Below, in pieces: positions 35,356-44,810 of a DNA stretch of 64,000 nt. The notes below the pieces were generated by a model that worked only from the letters and a program-made list of their open reading frames with translations, was not told where the DNA came from and ran no database searches. Position 1 is the first letter of the stretch, and each line of letters opens with the position of its first letter. The DNA comes from Desulfosporosinus fructosivorans (lineage in GTDB: Bacteria; Bacillota; Desulfitobacteriia; Desulfitobacteriales; Desulfitobacteriaceae): the NCBI RefSeq assembly GCF_004766045.1, contig NZ_SPQQ01000015.1, forward strand, positions 16,313-80,312, given 5' to 3'. Made by a program: the position numbers and the translations under genes.

Positions 35356-36528
35356 TTAATAAAGGAGAATAATCTCGTTAGGCAGCTTCATGTTTTCTCT
35401 AATTTCGTGTACTATTTCAGATTGATAAACTCTTGAGGAAACAAGAATAGGTTGTCTCAATGTGGATATTTTAGCCGGAGGTAAGATTGGAATGTCGTTT
35501 AAGTGTTCTCCCTGATAATGGCGGTTAGAGTCAACGAAGGCTATTATCTTAGCCTTTTTTAATCCTCCATCAGAAAGTAACCGCGCTGTATGGGTACCTG
35601 TGCCCCACACAATTATCTCCGTACCAGAGTCTACTATACGACTAATTACTGTTTCAATCTTGTTTGCTTGTTCGTTCGACAAACGAATATACTCATTTAG
35701 ACAACTCTCGGTTTGAAGATCCTTTCTAATATCCATACATATACCTTCAATCCACAAACTGGAGTATCCAGCGACCTCCGTTTGAGGATTACAATTTAAC
35801 TTGTACTGCATAGAATCCTTACAAGTGAAACCGTGCAAACCCATTAAATTTTCTAGAGAGTCTGGTGAAAAATAATTGATGTGTTCTGTACTAAATTGCT
35901 GAAATGGCCCATCCGTAAAGTCTTTAAACTTCGTAGCATCCGGAACACCGAAATAAATCCTTCCACCTGGATTCAATATTTTTTTACATGAATTAATTAA
36001 GCTATGGATATTAACAACGTGCTCCAACACCGCCTCAAGTATAACCACATCGAACCTAGATTCAAATTTAACTGAATCCAGGTCCCCAATAATTACTTCT
36101 ACGCCAAACAAGTCCTTAGCAATTTGGGCACATAACGGCGAGGGATCAAGTCCCATGAATTGATCAAAGCCCTTTGATCGAAGAGCAAGTGCTAGACCAC
36201 CTGTTGCACACCCGACTTCAAGAATTCTTGCAGATTTGTCCACACCTGCAGTCACAAGAAAGTTTGCAACTAATTCATACCTTTCCGTATCAAACGCAGA
36301 AGGGCCCAAGTCATTACCCGAATTCTCGTATTTAGAACTTTGCGCATAGTATTTCGTCAATTTATCTTGATCTTCAACAATATTGGCATACCCAAAGCCA
36401 CAATTATGACATACCACTACGGAATATTCTCTGAAAGGGAATATTTTTTCTGACCCAAATAGCTGATGATATAAAAACTTTTTGTTAATATCACCACATA
36501 TTGGGCAGTTACGCTCCTTGTCTTTCAT
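35356..36528 (-). CDS. Sugar C-methyltransferase-like protein
   Basis: 390 residues in three parts, as in NDP-hexose C-methyltransferases: an N-terminal zinc-binding region (CPICGD and VVCHNCGFGYAN), a central SAM domain (ILEVGCATGGLALALRSKGF, VVILEAVLEHV), and a C-terminal Rossmann-like domain (IIVWGTGTHTARLL, then IAFVDSNRHYQG). This family adds a methyl branch to keto-deoxysugars. It could act on the CDP-sugar made by the surrounding genes. AGGGGG precedes the ATG. 15-nt gap to the ThDP enzyme upstream. Confidence 0.87.
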   Translation of the reverse strand: MKDKERNCPICGDINKKFLYHQLFGSEKIFPFREYSVVVCHNCGFGYANIVEDQDKLTKYYAQSSKYENSGNDLGPSAFDTERYELVANFLVTAGVDKSARILEVGCATGGLALALRSKGFDQFMGLDPSPLCAQIAKDLFGVEVIIGDLDSVKFESRFDVVILEAVLEHVVNIHSLINSCKKILNPGGRIYFGVPDATKFKDFTDGPFQQFSTEHINYFSPDSLENLMGLHGFTCKDSMQYKLNCNPQTEVAGYSSLWIEGICMDIRKDLQTESCLNEYIRLSNEQANKIETVISRIVDSGTEIIVWGTGTHTARLLSDGGLKKAKIIAFVDSNRHYQGEHLNDIPILPPAKISTLRQPILVSSRVYQSEIVHEIRENMKLPNEIILLY

Positions 36529-36543
36529 TATCTTAACAGCCCC

Positions 36544-38355
36544 CTAAAATACTCTACTTTTGATTATCATATTTTCGGCTAACTCTTCCCGACTCAGAAA
36601 TGGCCAAAGATCTTCCAATGGTTTTGATCGCATTGAACCATCGGGAAGGAGCTCTGATACTACCCTAGGAACGACTTGCAGATTAGGGTTTACCAACACA
36701 TCGCATATCACAGGTTCATCTCCAGTCAGAATCTCCCTGATCTTTTCTCTCATCCCTTGGTGGGTCACAATTCTAGAGGTTTTTAATCCGTAAGCAGTTG
36801 CCAGGCTAAGCACATCAGGTAACATCAAGCCGCTAGTTTTATCACTCGCTACTAAATTGCCGGAAAAACGTCCCATCTGCATGTTCCGAATGGAAGCATA
36901 ACCCTGATTATTTAGAATAAAAAACTTAATGGGCAATTTTCTACTAGCTACAGTCGCTAGTTCTTGAATATTTAACTGAAATCCTCCGTCCCCATCAACC
37001 GAAATCACTCTTTTTTTACCAGCAATACAGCCACCAATGGCTGCAGGAATACCAAATCCCATGGCTCCCAATCCCCCTGTACTAAATAAACGCTGCTGGC
37101 CTTTGACTTTATAGGCTAGCCAAAAAGCATCAAGTCCTGCTCCCGAACTACCCGGTATGATTATCTCATCTTGCCTTAGTTCCTCTGCCAGTACTTCCGT
37201 AAAGTGATAGACATTGACAAAGTCCTTTTCTGCGCGATATTCCGGCATAACAATCGGATATTTCTTCTTCCACTCTTCACAGCGAACCATCCACTCCAGT
37301 CGGTCTTGGGGAATTAATTTGGAGGACTCTTCTAGAAATGTCTGAATGAACAGTTTAGCGTCAACAACCGCTGCCACTTCGATGTCCGTCTTTAGTTTTT
37401 CTATCTCATGCTGGTCGATATCTACCACGATTTTCTTCGCACCTCTGGCAAAGTCCGTATGATCAAATCCTATCACGGTAGAGTCCATCCTAACCCCAAT
37501 GGCTACCACACAATCGGCGTTCTGGAGAGATAGGTTTGCTCCCCTGGAGGCGATCATCCCAGGTTTGCCAAAATTCAGGCGATGGGCATCAGGAAGCAGT
37601 TCCGCCGCCATCCAGGTTGTCAGAACAGGCACACCCAGAACTTCAATGAACTTTTGAAAGACCTCTGAAGCACCGGAACGTTGAATCCCCTGCCCAACTA
37701 ACACCACAGGCCGCCGCGAGTTGTTAAGGATCTCTATGGCTCTGCTCACACAGTCAAAGACTTGATACCCGGAAGTTCCTTCTTCTATTTCTGTTTCTGT
37801 TTCCTTGAAGTGAATTAGGTCCTCAGTGTCAATTAATGACCCTTGTACATCAAGGGGTACGTCAAGCCAAACAGGGCCAGGTCTACCATGTTTAGCTAGG
37901 AATATAGCTTTTTCCAGATGGTATCCGATCAGCTTTGGATCTTCTACTGTGACTGCATACTTGGTAATTGACTTAACCACTGTAACGATATCCAATTCCT
38001 GAGGACCCAATTGCCGCACTTTGGACTCTCCCTTTAAGTCACTCCTTTTGACCTGCCCAGACAGGATGAGCATAGGCGTTGACTCCAGCCATCCTCCGGC
38101 TACGCCCGTGATGGCGTTAGTTCCACCCGGACCAGTGGTAACTAATACCACACCCAGATTATTCGTTATTCTGGCATAGGCCTCAGCAGCGATCGAACAG
38201 GCCTGCTCATGAAGGAGAGGTATATATTCTAACTGAGTATTTCGTCCCAATGAATCCACTAAGTGCATAGACCCGCCACCAGGCAGTAGAAAAATGTGTT
38301 TAACACCTTGCGCAGCGACAAAATTCATTATATAGTCCGATAGTTTAATCTCCAC
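36544..38355 (-). CDS. ThDP-dependent acetolactate-synthase-like enzyme
   Basis: 603 residues with the three ThDP-enzyme domains. The N-terminal catalytic Glu is E50 (PLLHEQACSIAAEAYAR). The ThDP/Mg site is GDGGFQLNIQELATVASRKL with the later NNQGY. A canonical catabolic ALS would not be expected here. The location among rfbF/G/H genes and a sugar C-methyltransferase fits YerE, which adds a two-carbon branch to a CDP-4-keto-3,6-dideoxysugar in yersiniose synthesis. The YerE role is inference; an amino-acid pathway ALS remains possible. GTG start with GGTGGGGTG upstream. Confidence 0.85.
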   Translation of the reverse strand: MEIKLSDYIMNFVAAQGVKHIFLLPGGGSMHLVDSLGRNTQLEYIPLLHEQACSIAAEAYARITNNLGVVLVTTGPGGTNAITGVAGGWLESTPMLILSGQVKRSDLKGESKVRQLGPQELDIVTVVKSITKYAVTVEDPKLIGYHLEKAIFLAKHGRPGPVWLDVPLDVQGSLIDTEDLIHFKETETEIEEGTSGYQVFDCVSRAIEILNNSRRPVVLVGQGIQRSGASEVFQKFIEVLGVPVLTTWMAAELLPDAHRLNFGKPGMIASRGANLSLQNADCVVAIGVRMDSTVIGFDHTDFARGAKKIVVDIDQHEIEKLKTDIEVAAVVDAKLFIQTFLEESSKLIPQDRLEWMVRCEEWKKKYPIVMPEYRAEKDFVNVYHFTEVLAEELRQDEIIIPGSSGAGLDAFWLAYKVKGQQRLFSTGGLGAMGFGIPAAIGGCIAGKKRVISVDGDGGFQLNIQELATVASRKLPIKFFILNNQGYASIRNMQMGRFSGNLVASDKTSGLMLPDVLSLATAYGLKTSRIVTHQGMREKIREILTGDEPVICDVLVNPNLQVVPRVVSELLPDGSMRSKPLEDLWPFLSREELAENMIIKSRVF

Positions 38356-38383
38356 AGTTTCACCCCACCTAACACTTCACAAT

Positions 38384-38875
38384 TCAACCATTTTTCTCCC
38401 TAGCTAAGTCTACGACCTCCGCTAGCACTCCGTCCCCCCCCTTGCAGACAGTAATATAATCAGCTGCGGTTTTAGCTTGATTTGACCCATTAGCAGGTGC
38501 CACTCCGAAACCAGCCCAGGCAATAGCCGGCGCATCTCTATCACTATCTCCAATATAACAAACCTCTGCAGAATCTAATCCCAACACTGAACAAATAGTC
38601 CGTAGAGCAACCAACTTATCCTTTGCCCCTCTACTCACTTGAGTTATGTTAAACCGTTTAGCTATTACGTCCACCATCCCGTTGTCTTCACCGGTTATTA
38701 ACGCAAATTCTAACCCCAATTTTTTCCCGATAGCAATGGCATCTAAATCACGAAAGTAGATCCGTTTCTGTTCATGCCCATTTGAGTCGATTATTGCGTG
38801 TCCATCTGTTAATACTCCGTCGACATCAGTGGCTATAAGCTTAAGCCTATTAAGGATACCTTTTGTCACCAACAT
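38384..38875 (-). CDS. KdsC-type HAD phosphatase
   Basis: 163 residues. HAD motif I is DVDGVLTDG, motif II lies near ALITGED, and motif III/IV is IGDSDRDAPA. The size and motif spacing match the KdsC subfamily, which dephosphorylates KDO-8-P or 9-phospho-nonulosonates after NeuB-type condensation. The ATG overlaps the SDR gene upstream by 10 nt. With two NeuB-type synthases in the island, a sugar-acid phosphatase role is plausible. Confidence 0.9.
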   Translation of the reverse strand: MLVTKGILNRLKLIATDVDGVLTDGHAIIDSNGHEQKRIYFRDLDAIAIGKKLGLEFALITGEDNGMVDVIAKRFNITQVSRGAKDKLVALRTICSVLGLDSAEVCYIGDSDRDAPAIAWAGFGVAPANGSNQAKTAADYITVCKGGDGVLAEVVDLAREKNG

Positions 38876-39702
38876 GTTCGCCCTCCGTCAATGACTAAAG
38901 ACGCCCCAGTCATATAGGAAGAGGCCTCAGAACACAAAAAGACTACAGCTGCTTTATATTCGTCGGGTTTGGCCATCCTCTGAAAGGGGATCAAGTTCGT
39001 TAATTTTATAACAAACTTCTCATCTTGATTTGCATATACGCCCCCAGGCACTAGAGCATTGGATCTTACCCCTTTATCCGCCCAATAGGTGGCCAGATAA
39101 CGCGTCAACCCAATAATGCCGGATTTGACGACTGAATAGGTGATAGGTTTAGTTGGCTGAAGCTCAGGGGGAGTTTCTTCTTCCTTGTATATCCTCTGAT
39201 CTGGGGCAATTAAGGCCAGATCGGAGGCGATATTCAAAATTACCCCTTGCCCTTGTTGGGCTAAATAGGATCCGATAATTTGACTACATAAAAAAGAACC
39301 AGTTAGCCCCACTGCGATATCCTGATTCCATATGCCTAAAGGAAACGATTCAAATCGCCTTGATTCTAAGCCATCGGCTAACTTAGCATAGTGAGGATTA
39401 TTAGCTGCATTGTTAATCAAAATATCAACCCTACCAAACTCTTGTAAGGTCTGATTTAACAGCCCTGCTACCGACTCCGAATTGGTGATATCAGTTTGAA
39501 CGCCAATAGCTCTAGATGACTTTTCAGCTATAAGTTTAGCGGCTGCCGTTCTCGCCATCTCCCCATTGATATCCGCCAGTACGCAATAAGCCCCAGCTTC
39601 CATGAGCGCCTCAGCATGTTTTATCCCCAACAATCCAGCCCCACCGGTAATCACAGCAACTTTTCCAGAAAGATCAAATAATCGCTCTAATTCTCTCCTC
39701 AT
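38866..39702 (-). CDS. Short-chain dehydrogenase/reductase
   Basis: 278 residues from ATG 39702, placed after CAGGAGGAAGAT. Cofactor motif GGAGLLGIKHAEALM, structural NNAANNP, catalytic Tyr and Lys in YSVVKSG, and C-terminal MTGASLVIDGG. It starts 14 nt after the Gfo/Idh stop and overlaps the KdsC-like gene. SDRs in this position are common in nonulosonate and other sugar-acid clusters. Substrate unknown. Confidence 0.9.
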   Translation of the reverse strand: MRRELERLFDLSGKVAVITGGAGLLGIKHAEALMEAGAYCVLADINGEMARTAAAKLIAEKSSRAIGVQTDITNSESVAGLLNQTLQEFGRVDILINNAANNPHYAKLADGLESRRFESFPLGIWNQDIAVGLTGSFLCSQIIGSYLAQQGQGVILNIASDLALIAPDQRIYKEEETPPELQPTKPITYSVVKSGIIGLTRYLATYWADKGVRSNALVPGGVYANQDEKFVIKLTNLIPFQRMAKPDEYKAAVVFLCSEASSYMTGASLVIDGGRTCW

Positions 39703-39716
39703 ATCTTCCTCCTGAG

Positions 39717-40754
39717 TCAATTTAGAGTAATACATTCACCAGTAACCATCGATTCTTTAGCTGCTAGGGCAATTTTTAAGCTAATAGCACCATCTTCAAC
39801 TGAAATAAAAGATTTTGACCGATTCTCGATACACGTAAGAAATTCAGAAATCTCCTTTAAAAACATTTCATTACGCACAAAATCATCGAATACCGTCTTC
39901 CTTAGCAAATCACCATTCCTTGAGTACATATATAAAGAATTTCCTATCAAATCGACGACAATCTTACCTTCATCCCCTATAATCTTGCAACCACGAGATG
40001 CTGGTTTTTGGATAAAATCAGCATGAATGTGAATAGGAATAACCTGGCCTTCAGAAGCGCACTCCAACATCATACTTGCCACGTCTTCTACATCAATGGC
40101 TAGCTTACTTAACTTCCCTCCTAGGGCAAAAACTCGGCGTGGGGCACCAAATAGCCAATACAAATAATCTATTTCATGAATTTGACTAAGGATCACTCCC
40201 CCACCTTGATCACTCCTTGACGCATACATCTGACGGTAATCCTCATAAGGATGCCATCCGGGTAAAAATTCCCCAACTTCTGCGTTAACGGCTAGGATTC
40301 TCCCCACCGCTTTCTCTGACAATAGCTGGTGTAGAAGTTGGAGGCATGGATGAAACCGATTTTGAAAACCTACATAACAGACGATCTTGCGGTCTGCAAC
40401 GGTTTGGATTAGCTCTGTAACATTTTCGTAAGAATGTGACAAAGGCTTCTCAATAAATAAGTCACAACCGACTTTAGCTGCTGCTAAGGCCACTTTCATA
40501 TGCTCACTAGTAGGATTCGTCACGAAAACAATATCAGGTTTCTCGTCTAATGCTTGGTCCAAATCTGAATAAACCGTAATATTAAATTCTTGTTCTAAGT
40601 TTATTCCTTCATTAACTGTCATCTGATCCGTAACGGTTAGATTTAAGCCTTGTACGCGATAAGCCGAAAAACTTACTTTGCTTCCTAAAATACTCTTCAG
40701 ATTGCGCATGTGGCGCTGACCAATCCCGCCCAGCCCTACCATCAACACTTTCAT
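39717..40754 (-). CDS. Gfo/Idh/MocA-family oxidoreductase
   Basis: 345 residues. The N-terminal NAD motif is VGLGGIGQRHMRNLKSILG, followed by the family EKPLSHSYENVTEL with the catalytic Lys. The C-terminal alpha-beta domain includes GGVILSQIHEIDYLYWLFG. It would oxidise or reduce a sugar or sugar nucleotide at a ring hydroxyl. It lies between a TIM-barrel isomerase and an SDR gene in a tight minus-strand operon. Confidence 0.92.
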   Translation of the reverse strand: MKVLMVGLGGIGQRHMRNLKSILGSKVSFSAYRVQGLNLTVTDQMTVNEGINLEQEFNITVYSDLDQALDEKPDIVFVTNPTSEHMKVALAAAKVGCDLFIEKPLSHSYENVTELIQTVADRKIVCYVGFQNRFHPCLQLLHQLLSEKAVGRILAVNAEVGEFLPGWHPYEDYRQMYASRSDQGGGVILSQIHEIDYLYWLFGAPRRVFALGGKLSKLAIDVEDVASMMLECASEGQVIPIHIHADFIQKPASRGCKIIGDEGKIVVDLIGNSLYMYSRNGDLLRKTVFDDFVRNEMFLKEISEFLTCIENRSKSFISVEDGAISLKIALAAKESMVTGECITLN

Positions 40755-40768
40755 TCTGTTATCACATC

Positions 40769-41587
40769 CTATGCCATCAGGGTATTGACAAATTTCAAAC
40801 TTTGCTTAGCAGCTTCTATCTGATCTTCCTCAAAATAGTGCTGTAAAATAAATCCGCCCCTGAATCCTTGCTTTTTCAGAAAGGGAATTCCCTCCAGAAA
40901 ATTAGCGTCTCCTGTACCGATGGGTACACTCTCTCCACCCTTTTTTCGGTCCTTAATATGAACCCCAACTAAGACTTCTTTCAAAATTTCCATATCTTCA
41001 CGCATGTTGAAACCACAGTAAGCAGTATTACCAGCATCATAGTAGGCTCCAATATAGTCGCTATTAAAAGACCGTATTAAATTGAAGTATTCTTGCCCCG
41101 GCAACTCCGTCTCTAATCCAAGTTTCACATTAAATTCTTTTGCTTGTTGAACACATTCACCCAAAGCTAATACTAAACAATCCCTATCTTCAATAGATCG
41201 AATTTCACTAACTTCCAGTACCGGAATAAGGATAGCTTTAATGCCAATTTTAGAAGCCTTTTCGATTAATTCCTGTAAAATTTCTATACTTGCTCTCCGC
41301 TCTTGATCTGGGACTCTAAAGAAAGGATGATCCATGAAATAATCAGCACAAAGAGTCTGCACCGAAACACCCGTTTGTTTAACTAAAGAAGCAATTTTAG
41401 CGCGTCCTTCAAGGCTCCAAACTGGATTTTCTTGGTATTTTTCAGACTCAAACAACCACTCGATAGAATCCAGTTTACATTCTTTTGCTAACCAAAATTC
41501 TTGTTCCCATGAAGCCCACGGAAATGCTTGTAAACGCGGAAAGGGTCGCGGCGACAAACGACCCTGCATAATCCCAATAAAGCTCAT
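40769..41587 (-). CDS. Sugar phosphate isomerase/epimerase (AP-endonuclease-2 TIM barrel)
   Basis: 272 residues. Family features include MQGRLSPRPFPRLQAFPWA at the N-terminus, LGLETELPGQEY, YDAGNTAYCGF and the metal-binding GVHIKDRKKGG. Proteins of this family interconvert keto and aldo sugars using divalent metal. GAGGGGAA precedes the ATG. It begins 25 nt after the FkbM methyltransferase stop. Substrate not assignable. Confidence 0.88.
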   Translation of the reverse strand: MSFIGIMQGRLSPRPFPRLQAFPWASWEQEFWLAKECKLDSIEWLFESEKYQENPVWSLEGRAKIASLVKQTGVSVQTLCADYFMDHPFFRVPDQERRASIEILQELIEKASKIGIKAILIPVLEVSEIRSIEDRDCLVLALGECVQQAKEFNVKLGLETELPGQEYFNLIRSFNSDYIGAYYDAGNTAYCGFNMREDMEILKEVLVGVHIKDRKKGGESVPIGTGDANFLEGIPFLKKQGFRGGFILQHYFEEDQIEAAKQSLKFVNTLMA

Positions 41588-41612
41588 TTAGTTCCCCTCA
41601 TTTTTCTCTAAA

Positions 41613-42800
41613 TTAGCTCTTTTTAACAACTCTGTCTTTAGGAATTGCATAACAAACCAAATCCCAACACTCATCAAGATGAGGTCTTAAAAAGAAACTA
41701 TAATCATTATAGAGTCTCTTCATTGCCAATGGGATTCTCCAAATATCACTTTGTTTGTGATAAGCACTTACTGCTAAGATAGGGTGATCCTTGGCAATTG
41801 TCTTGCTCAATCCTTCAATAGCACTTAACTCCGAACCTTCAATATCCATTTTAACGAACGTCGTTGTGAGCCCTTCAAGAATGTCGTCTAGACGGACACA
41901 TTCTACCTTTACTGTACCAGAATCACTAACCTTAGCGTCCGTCTGTCCCGTGGCCTGAAAGAAAACATGGCCATTATAATTCGAAACGGCATAAGGATAA
42001 GCTTTAATCTTCTTACGGATTTCCGGCTTCAATGAATCAAGAAAATTATTGAGAGTTTCATAATTTTGCGGATCCGGTTCCATGGCGATCAATGCTTGGA
42101 AATCATTTCCCCTTCTTTGCAGAAATGACTTGATGGTATCCCCATCAAATGCCCCACAATCTATAAATGCTTCGTTTTCATTAAGCTTAAACAAGTCATC
42201 AACAAAATACTGTTCATCGGGAACAGGATCGCTTAGAAGGCTCCAATCAGCAAGAAATCTCCATTTGATCTGATTCAGGTATTCGCCTCGGGAAAAATCA
42301 TCTTCCCATAAACTAAAAGCCTCCAATATCTCGCTTTTTTCCAATAGCATCTTGTGAGGAAGATCAATACAAAAATACGGTAAAAAAGCCTCTGGGTATT
42401 TCCAGAATAAAAAAGAGAAAGGAACAACCGTCACACAACCGAGTTCTGACAGTTGGGATACCACCTTGGCCATTCGATGTCCCACTTTAGTCGCTCCCCA
42501 AATGCAGATTACAAATGAAGCAACTTGCCCATATTTCTTTGCCGCCATATCTGGGGGAAATACTTGGAGTCCTTCGATTTCAGTACCCCACATACCCGGA
42601 TTATTATCGGCAAAGCCCAAAGGTTCAATTCCATGACTGCGCAAACCCTTTAATACTTTTCGGCCCAAACCTCCACTCCCAAATAGAATAATGGATCGCC
42701 CACAGCGTTCAGTAAGTCTGTCAAACTCTTTCGTTTCACGTTCCAATACTTCCTGAACCGATTCACTTAGTATTAACTCCAATTTCTCTTTACTTACCAT
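41613..42800 (-). CDS. FkbM-family methyltransferase
   Basis: 395 residues. The first 150 residues contain a Rossmann-like fold (IILFGSGGLGRKVLKGLRSH). The FkbM methyltransferase domain follows with FIDCGAFDGDTIKSFLQRRG, ALIAMEPDPQNYETLNNFL and FVKMDIEGSELSAIEGLSK, the family hallmark. It would O-methylate a sugar. AAAGGAG precedes the ATG. It is first in a minus-strand series; about 235 bp of gene-free DNA separate it from the GmhA-like gene. Confidence 0.92.
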   Translation of the reverse strand: MVSKEKLELILSESVQEVLERETKEFDRLTERCGRSIILFGSGGLGRKVLKGLRSHGIEPLGFADNNPGMWGTEIEGLQVFPPDMAAKKYGQVASFVICIWGATKVGHRMAKVVSQLSELGCVTVVPFSFLFWKYPEAFLPYFCIDLPHKMLLEKSEILEAFSLWEDDFSRGEYLNQIKWRFLADWSLLSDPVPDEQYFVDDLFKLNENEAFIDCGAFDGDTIKSFLQRRGNDFQALIAMEPDPQNYETLNNFLDSLKPEIRKKIKAYPYAVSNYNGHVFFQATGQTDAKVSDSGTVKVECVRLDDILEGLTTTFVKMDIEGSELSAIEGLSKTIAKDHPILAVSAYHKQSDIWRIPLAMKRLYNDYSFFLRPHLDECWDLVCYAIPKDRVVKKS

Positions 42801-43036
42801 AATCCTGCTCCTTTTTGGCTTATCGATTTGCTAGGTTTCTCAAGATTGTTTCATAGTGCTGCCCTCAAAAAGGATTCTTGTTTGAATCTTATTAACTTCA
42901 GAACTATTTATTCTTGCGTTTCCCAGACAATTTTACCCACTATAGTTGTGGAAAACCAAAGCTGACTGTCAGCCTATATCACGTCACCAGCCACCTTTGG
43001 GGAAATTCCATTCTAAATATTCAACTAAAATAGTTC

Positions 43037-43633
43037 TTAGGTGCTGCCAAAAAGGCTATCCTCAAGCAAAGCGCAGATAATATGAATGATCATGATATGG
43101 GCTTCTTGAATTCTAGGCGTATCTGAAGACGGAATAAGCAATGTGATTTCGCATTGCGACGCTATCGTACCCCCGCTACCTCCGAGCAAGCCGACAGTTG
43201 CTGCCCCCTTATCTCTGGCTGTGGCTAAGCCTCGATATACATTTGCCGAGTTACCACTGGTACTGATACCGATAACGACGTCACCTGGGGCGACAACCGC
43301 CTCGACCTGGCGCTCGAATACCTTTTCATAGTTATAATCATTTGCAATAGCCGTCAGGATCGAGGTATTGGTCGTCAAAGCCAGTGCAAATAAGGCAGGC
43401 CTCTCCATTAAGAAGCGACTAACTAATTCAGCCGCAAAATGCTGGGCATCTGCCGCGCTGCCACCGTTACCGAAGATAACAATTTTCTTGCCGGCAAGAT
43501 AGGCCTTGTAGATCAAATGCACTGCCTTCCCGATTTGTTGGATTAATACTCCATCTAGAACGATAGCCCGTTTACAGTCGATACTCTGTTCAATTAAACT
43601 TCTGATTTTATCGTCCATGGCTTTCCCTTTCAT
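43037..43633 (-). CDS. SIS-domain sugar isomerase (GmhA-like)
   Basis: 198 residues. The core GNGGSAADAQHFAAELVSRF with later GISTSGNSANVYRGL matches sedoheptulose-7-phosphate isomerase GmhA. GmhA makes heptose precursors, but related SIS proteins occur in other sugar clusters, and no hldE-type genes are visible here. The first ATG overlaps the NeuB stop by 4 nt. A second ATG at 43618 with AAAGGGAA may be the main start; both are in frame. Confidence 0.88.
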   Translation of the reverse strand: MKGKAMDDKIRSLIEQSIDCKRAIVLDGVLIQQIGKAVHLIYKAYLAGKKIVIFGNGGSAADAQHFAAELVSRFLMERPALFALALTTNTSILTAIANDYNYEKVFERQVEAVVAPGDVVIGISTSGNSANVYRGLATARDKGAATVGLLGGSGGTIASQCEITLLIPSSDTPRIQEAHIMIIHIICALLEDSLFGST

Positions 43634-44493
43634 TTACGCCGCAGCTTGGCTTTGACAGGTTCTTCAACTTTTAAACAATCTTTTTCCGGTGACCCTAAGG
43701 CCTGCTCGACCAGCAGTACATCCCGTACCAATTTGTTAATGCCATTTGGTTCTAGAGATGCAGCCTGATCGGAACCCCACATAGCCCGGTCCAGGGTGAT
43801 GTGTCGTTCAAGAATGCAGGCCCCCATGGCTGCAGCCACCACTGACGAGGCAATCCCAGTTTCGTGACCGGAATAACCAACGGGAACGTTATACCGCCTT
43901 TTTAGAGTCTCTATCACTCGCAAGTTTAAATCTGAGTATTTAGCCGGGTAGGTGCTCACCGTATGCATCAGTACCAAGTCCTCGGTCCCAAGTATCTCAA
44001 CCGCATGATCAACTTCCTCTAATGAACTCATCCCGGTTGACAAGATAATCGGTTTGCCTGTAGATCTGGTATACTTTAGCAACGCATCATCCGTTAATGA
44101 TGCTGAGGCGATTTTGTAACATGGAACGTTAAACTGAGCGATAAAATCTACGGACAGTTCATCCCAGCAGGAAGCGAACCAAGAAATGCCGATGGTACGG
44201 CAGTACTCGTCAATCGTTGCATATTCTGTCTGGCCAAATTCCAGGCCCCGCTTAAGGTCACCATTTGTCAAGCCAAACGGATTTTCTCGTGGCTTGGCCA
44301 ATTCTTCTGGAGAATAGACAACGTCTACTGTCCGTTTTTGAAATTTAACCGCTTTGCATCCAGCGGCAGCTGCTACGTTAATTAATTGTTTGGCAATCTC
44401 AACGCTGCCGTTATGATTTATACCAATTTCGGCAATGAAATAATACGGGTGCCCGTCACCAACGGGTTTGCCGTCGATCTGAACTGATTTCAT
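43630..44493 (-). CDS. NeuB-family synthase lacking the SAF domain
   Basis: 287 residues. The NeuB TIM barrel is clear: FIAEIGINHNGSVEIAKQLI, AVKFQKRTVD, KIASASLTDDALLK, ILSTGMSSLEEVDHAVE and GYSGHETGIASS. NeuB condenses PEP with an amino sugar to make a nonulosonic acid. The C-terminal antifreeze-like (SAF) domain of about 60 residues, present in typical NeuB and in the paralogue at 48901, is absent. GGAGG precedes the ATG. It overlaps the GmhA-like gene, suggesting a linked pathway. Confidence 0.9.
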   Translation of the reverse strand: MKSVQIDGKPVGDGHPYYFIAEIGINHNGSVEIAKQLINVAAAAGCKAVKFQKRTVDVVYSPEELAKPRENPFGLTNGDLKRGLEFGQTEYATIDEYCRTIGISWFASCWDELSVDFIAQFNVPCYKIASASLTDDALLKYTRSTGKPIILSTGMSSLEEVDHAVEILGTEDLVLMHTVSTYPAKYSDLNLRVIETLKRRYNVPVGYSGHETGIASSVVAAAMGACILERHITLDRAMWGSDQAASLEPNGINKLVRDVLLVEQALGSPEKDCLKVEEPVKAKLRRK

Positions 44494-44810
44494 TGGTGGC
44501 CTCCTTCAGTCTTTGTTTGTCACTCGCTTCTCTAACACACTAGGTCTCAGGCCTCATTACCATGAGGTCTTAAAAAGAACTGGTATCTCCCTGCCGAGCC
44601 ATTTCCATGGCACGGCCAACCGGGTACATAATAATTTATGTCTTAGGGAGCCTATTTGCTACTAGACAGCGAGTCCAAACTCCCTACCACTTCAGAAAAA
44701 AAACTGGATTTTCCATATTCTTTTACGTCACGATTGTCACTCTGAATTAGCGAACAAATATAATAAACAAATCATATTCTATGGAATGAAAGGATATGGA
44801 GTGAAAGGAT
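44494..44810. other. Divergent intergenic region with a duplicated ribosome site
   Basis: No gene is seen. It lies between divergent neuB-like and rfbG genes and must hold both promoters. The end carries two tandem 15-bp units, ATGGAATGAAAGGAT and ATGGAGTGAAAGGAT (44781-44810), each with a start codon, a stop two codons later, and an AAAGGAT ribosome site. Confidence 0.6.
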
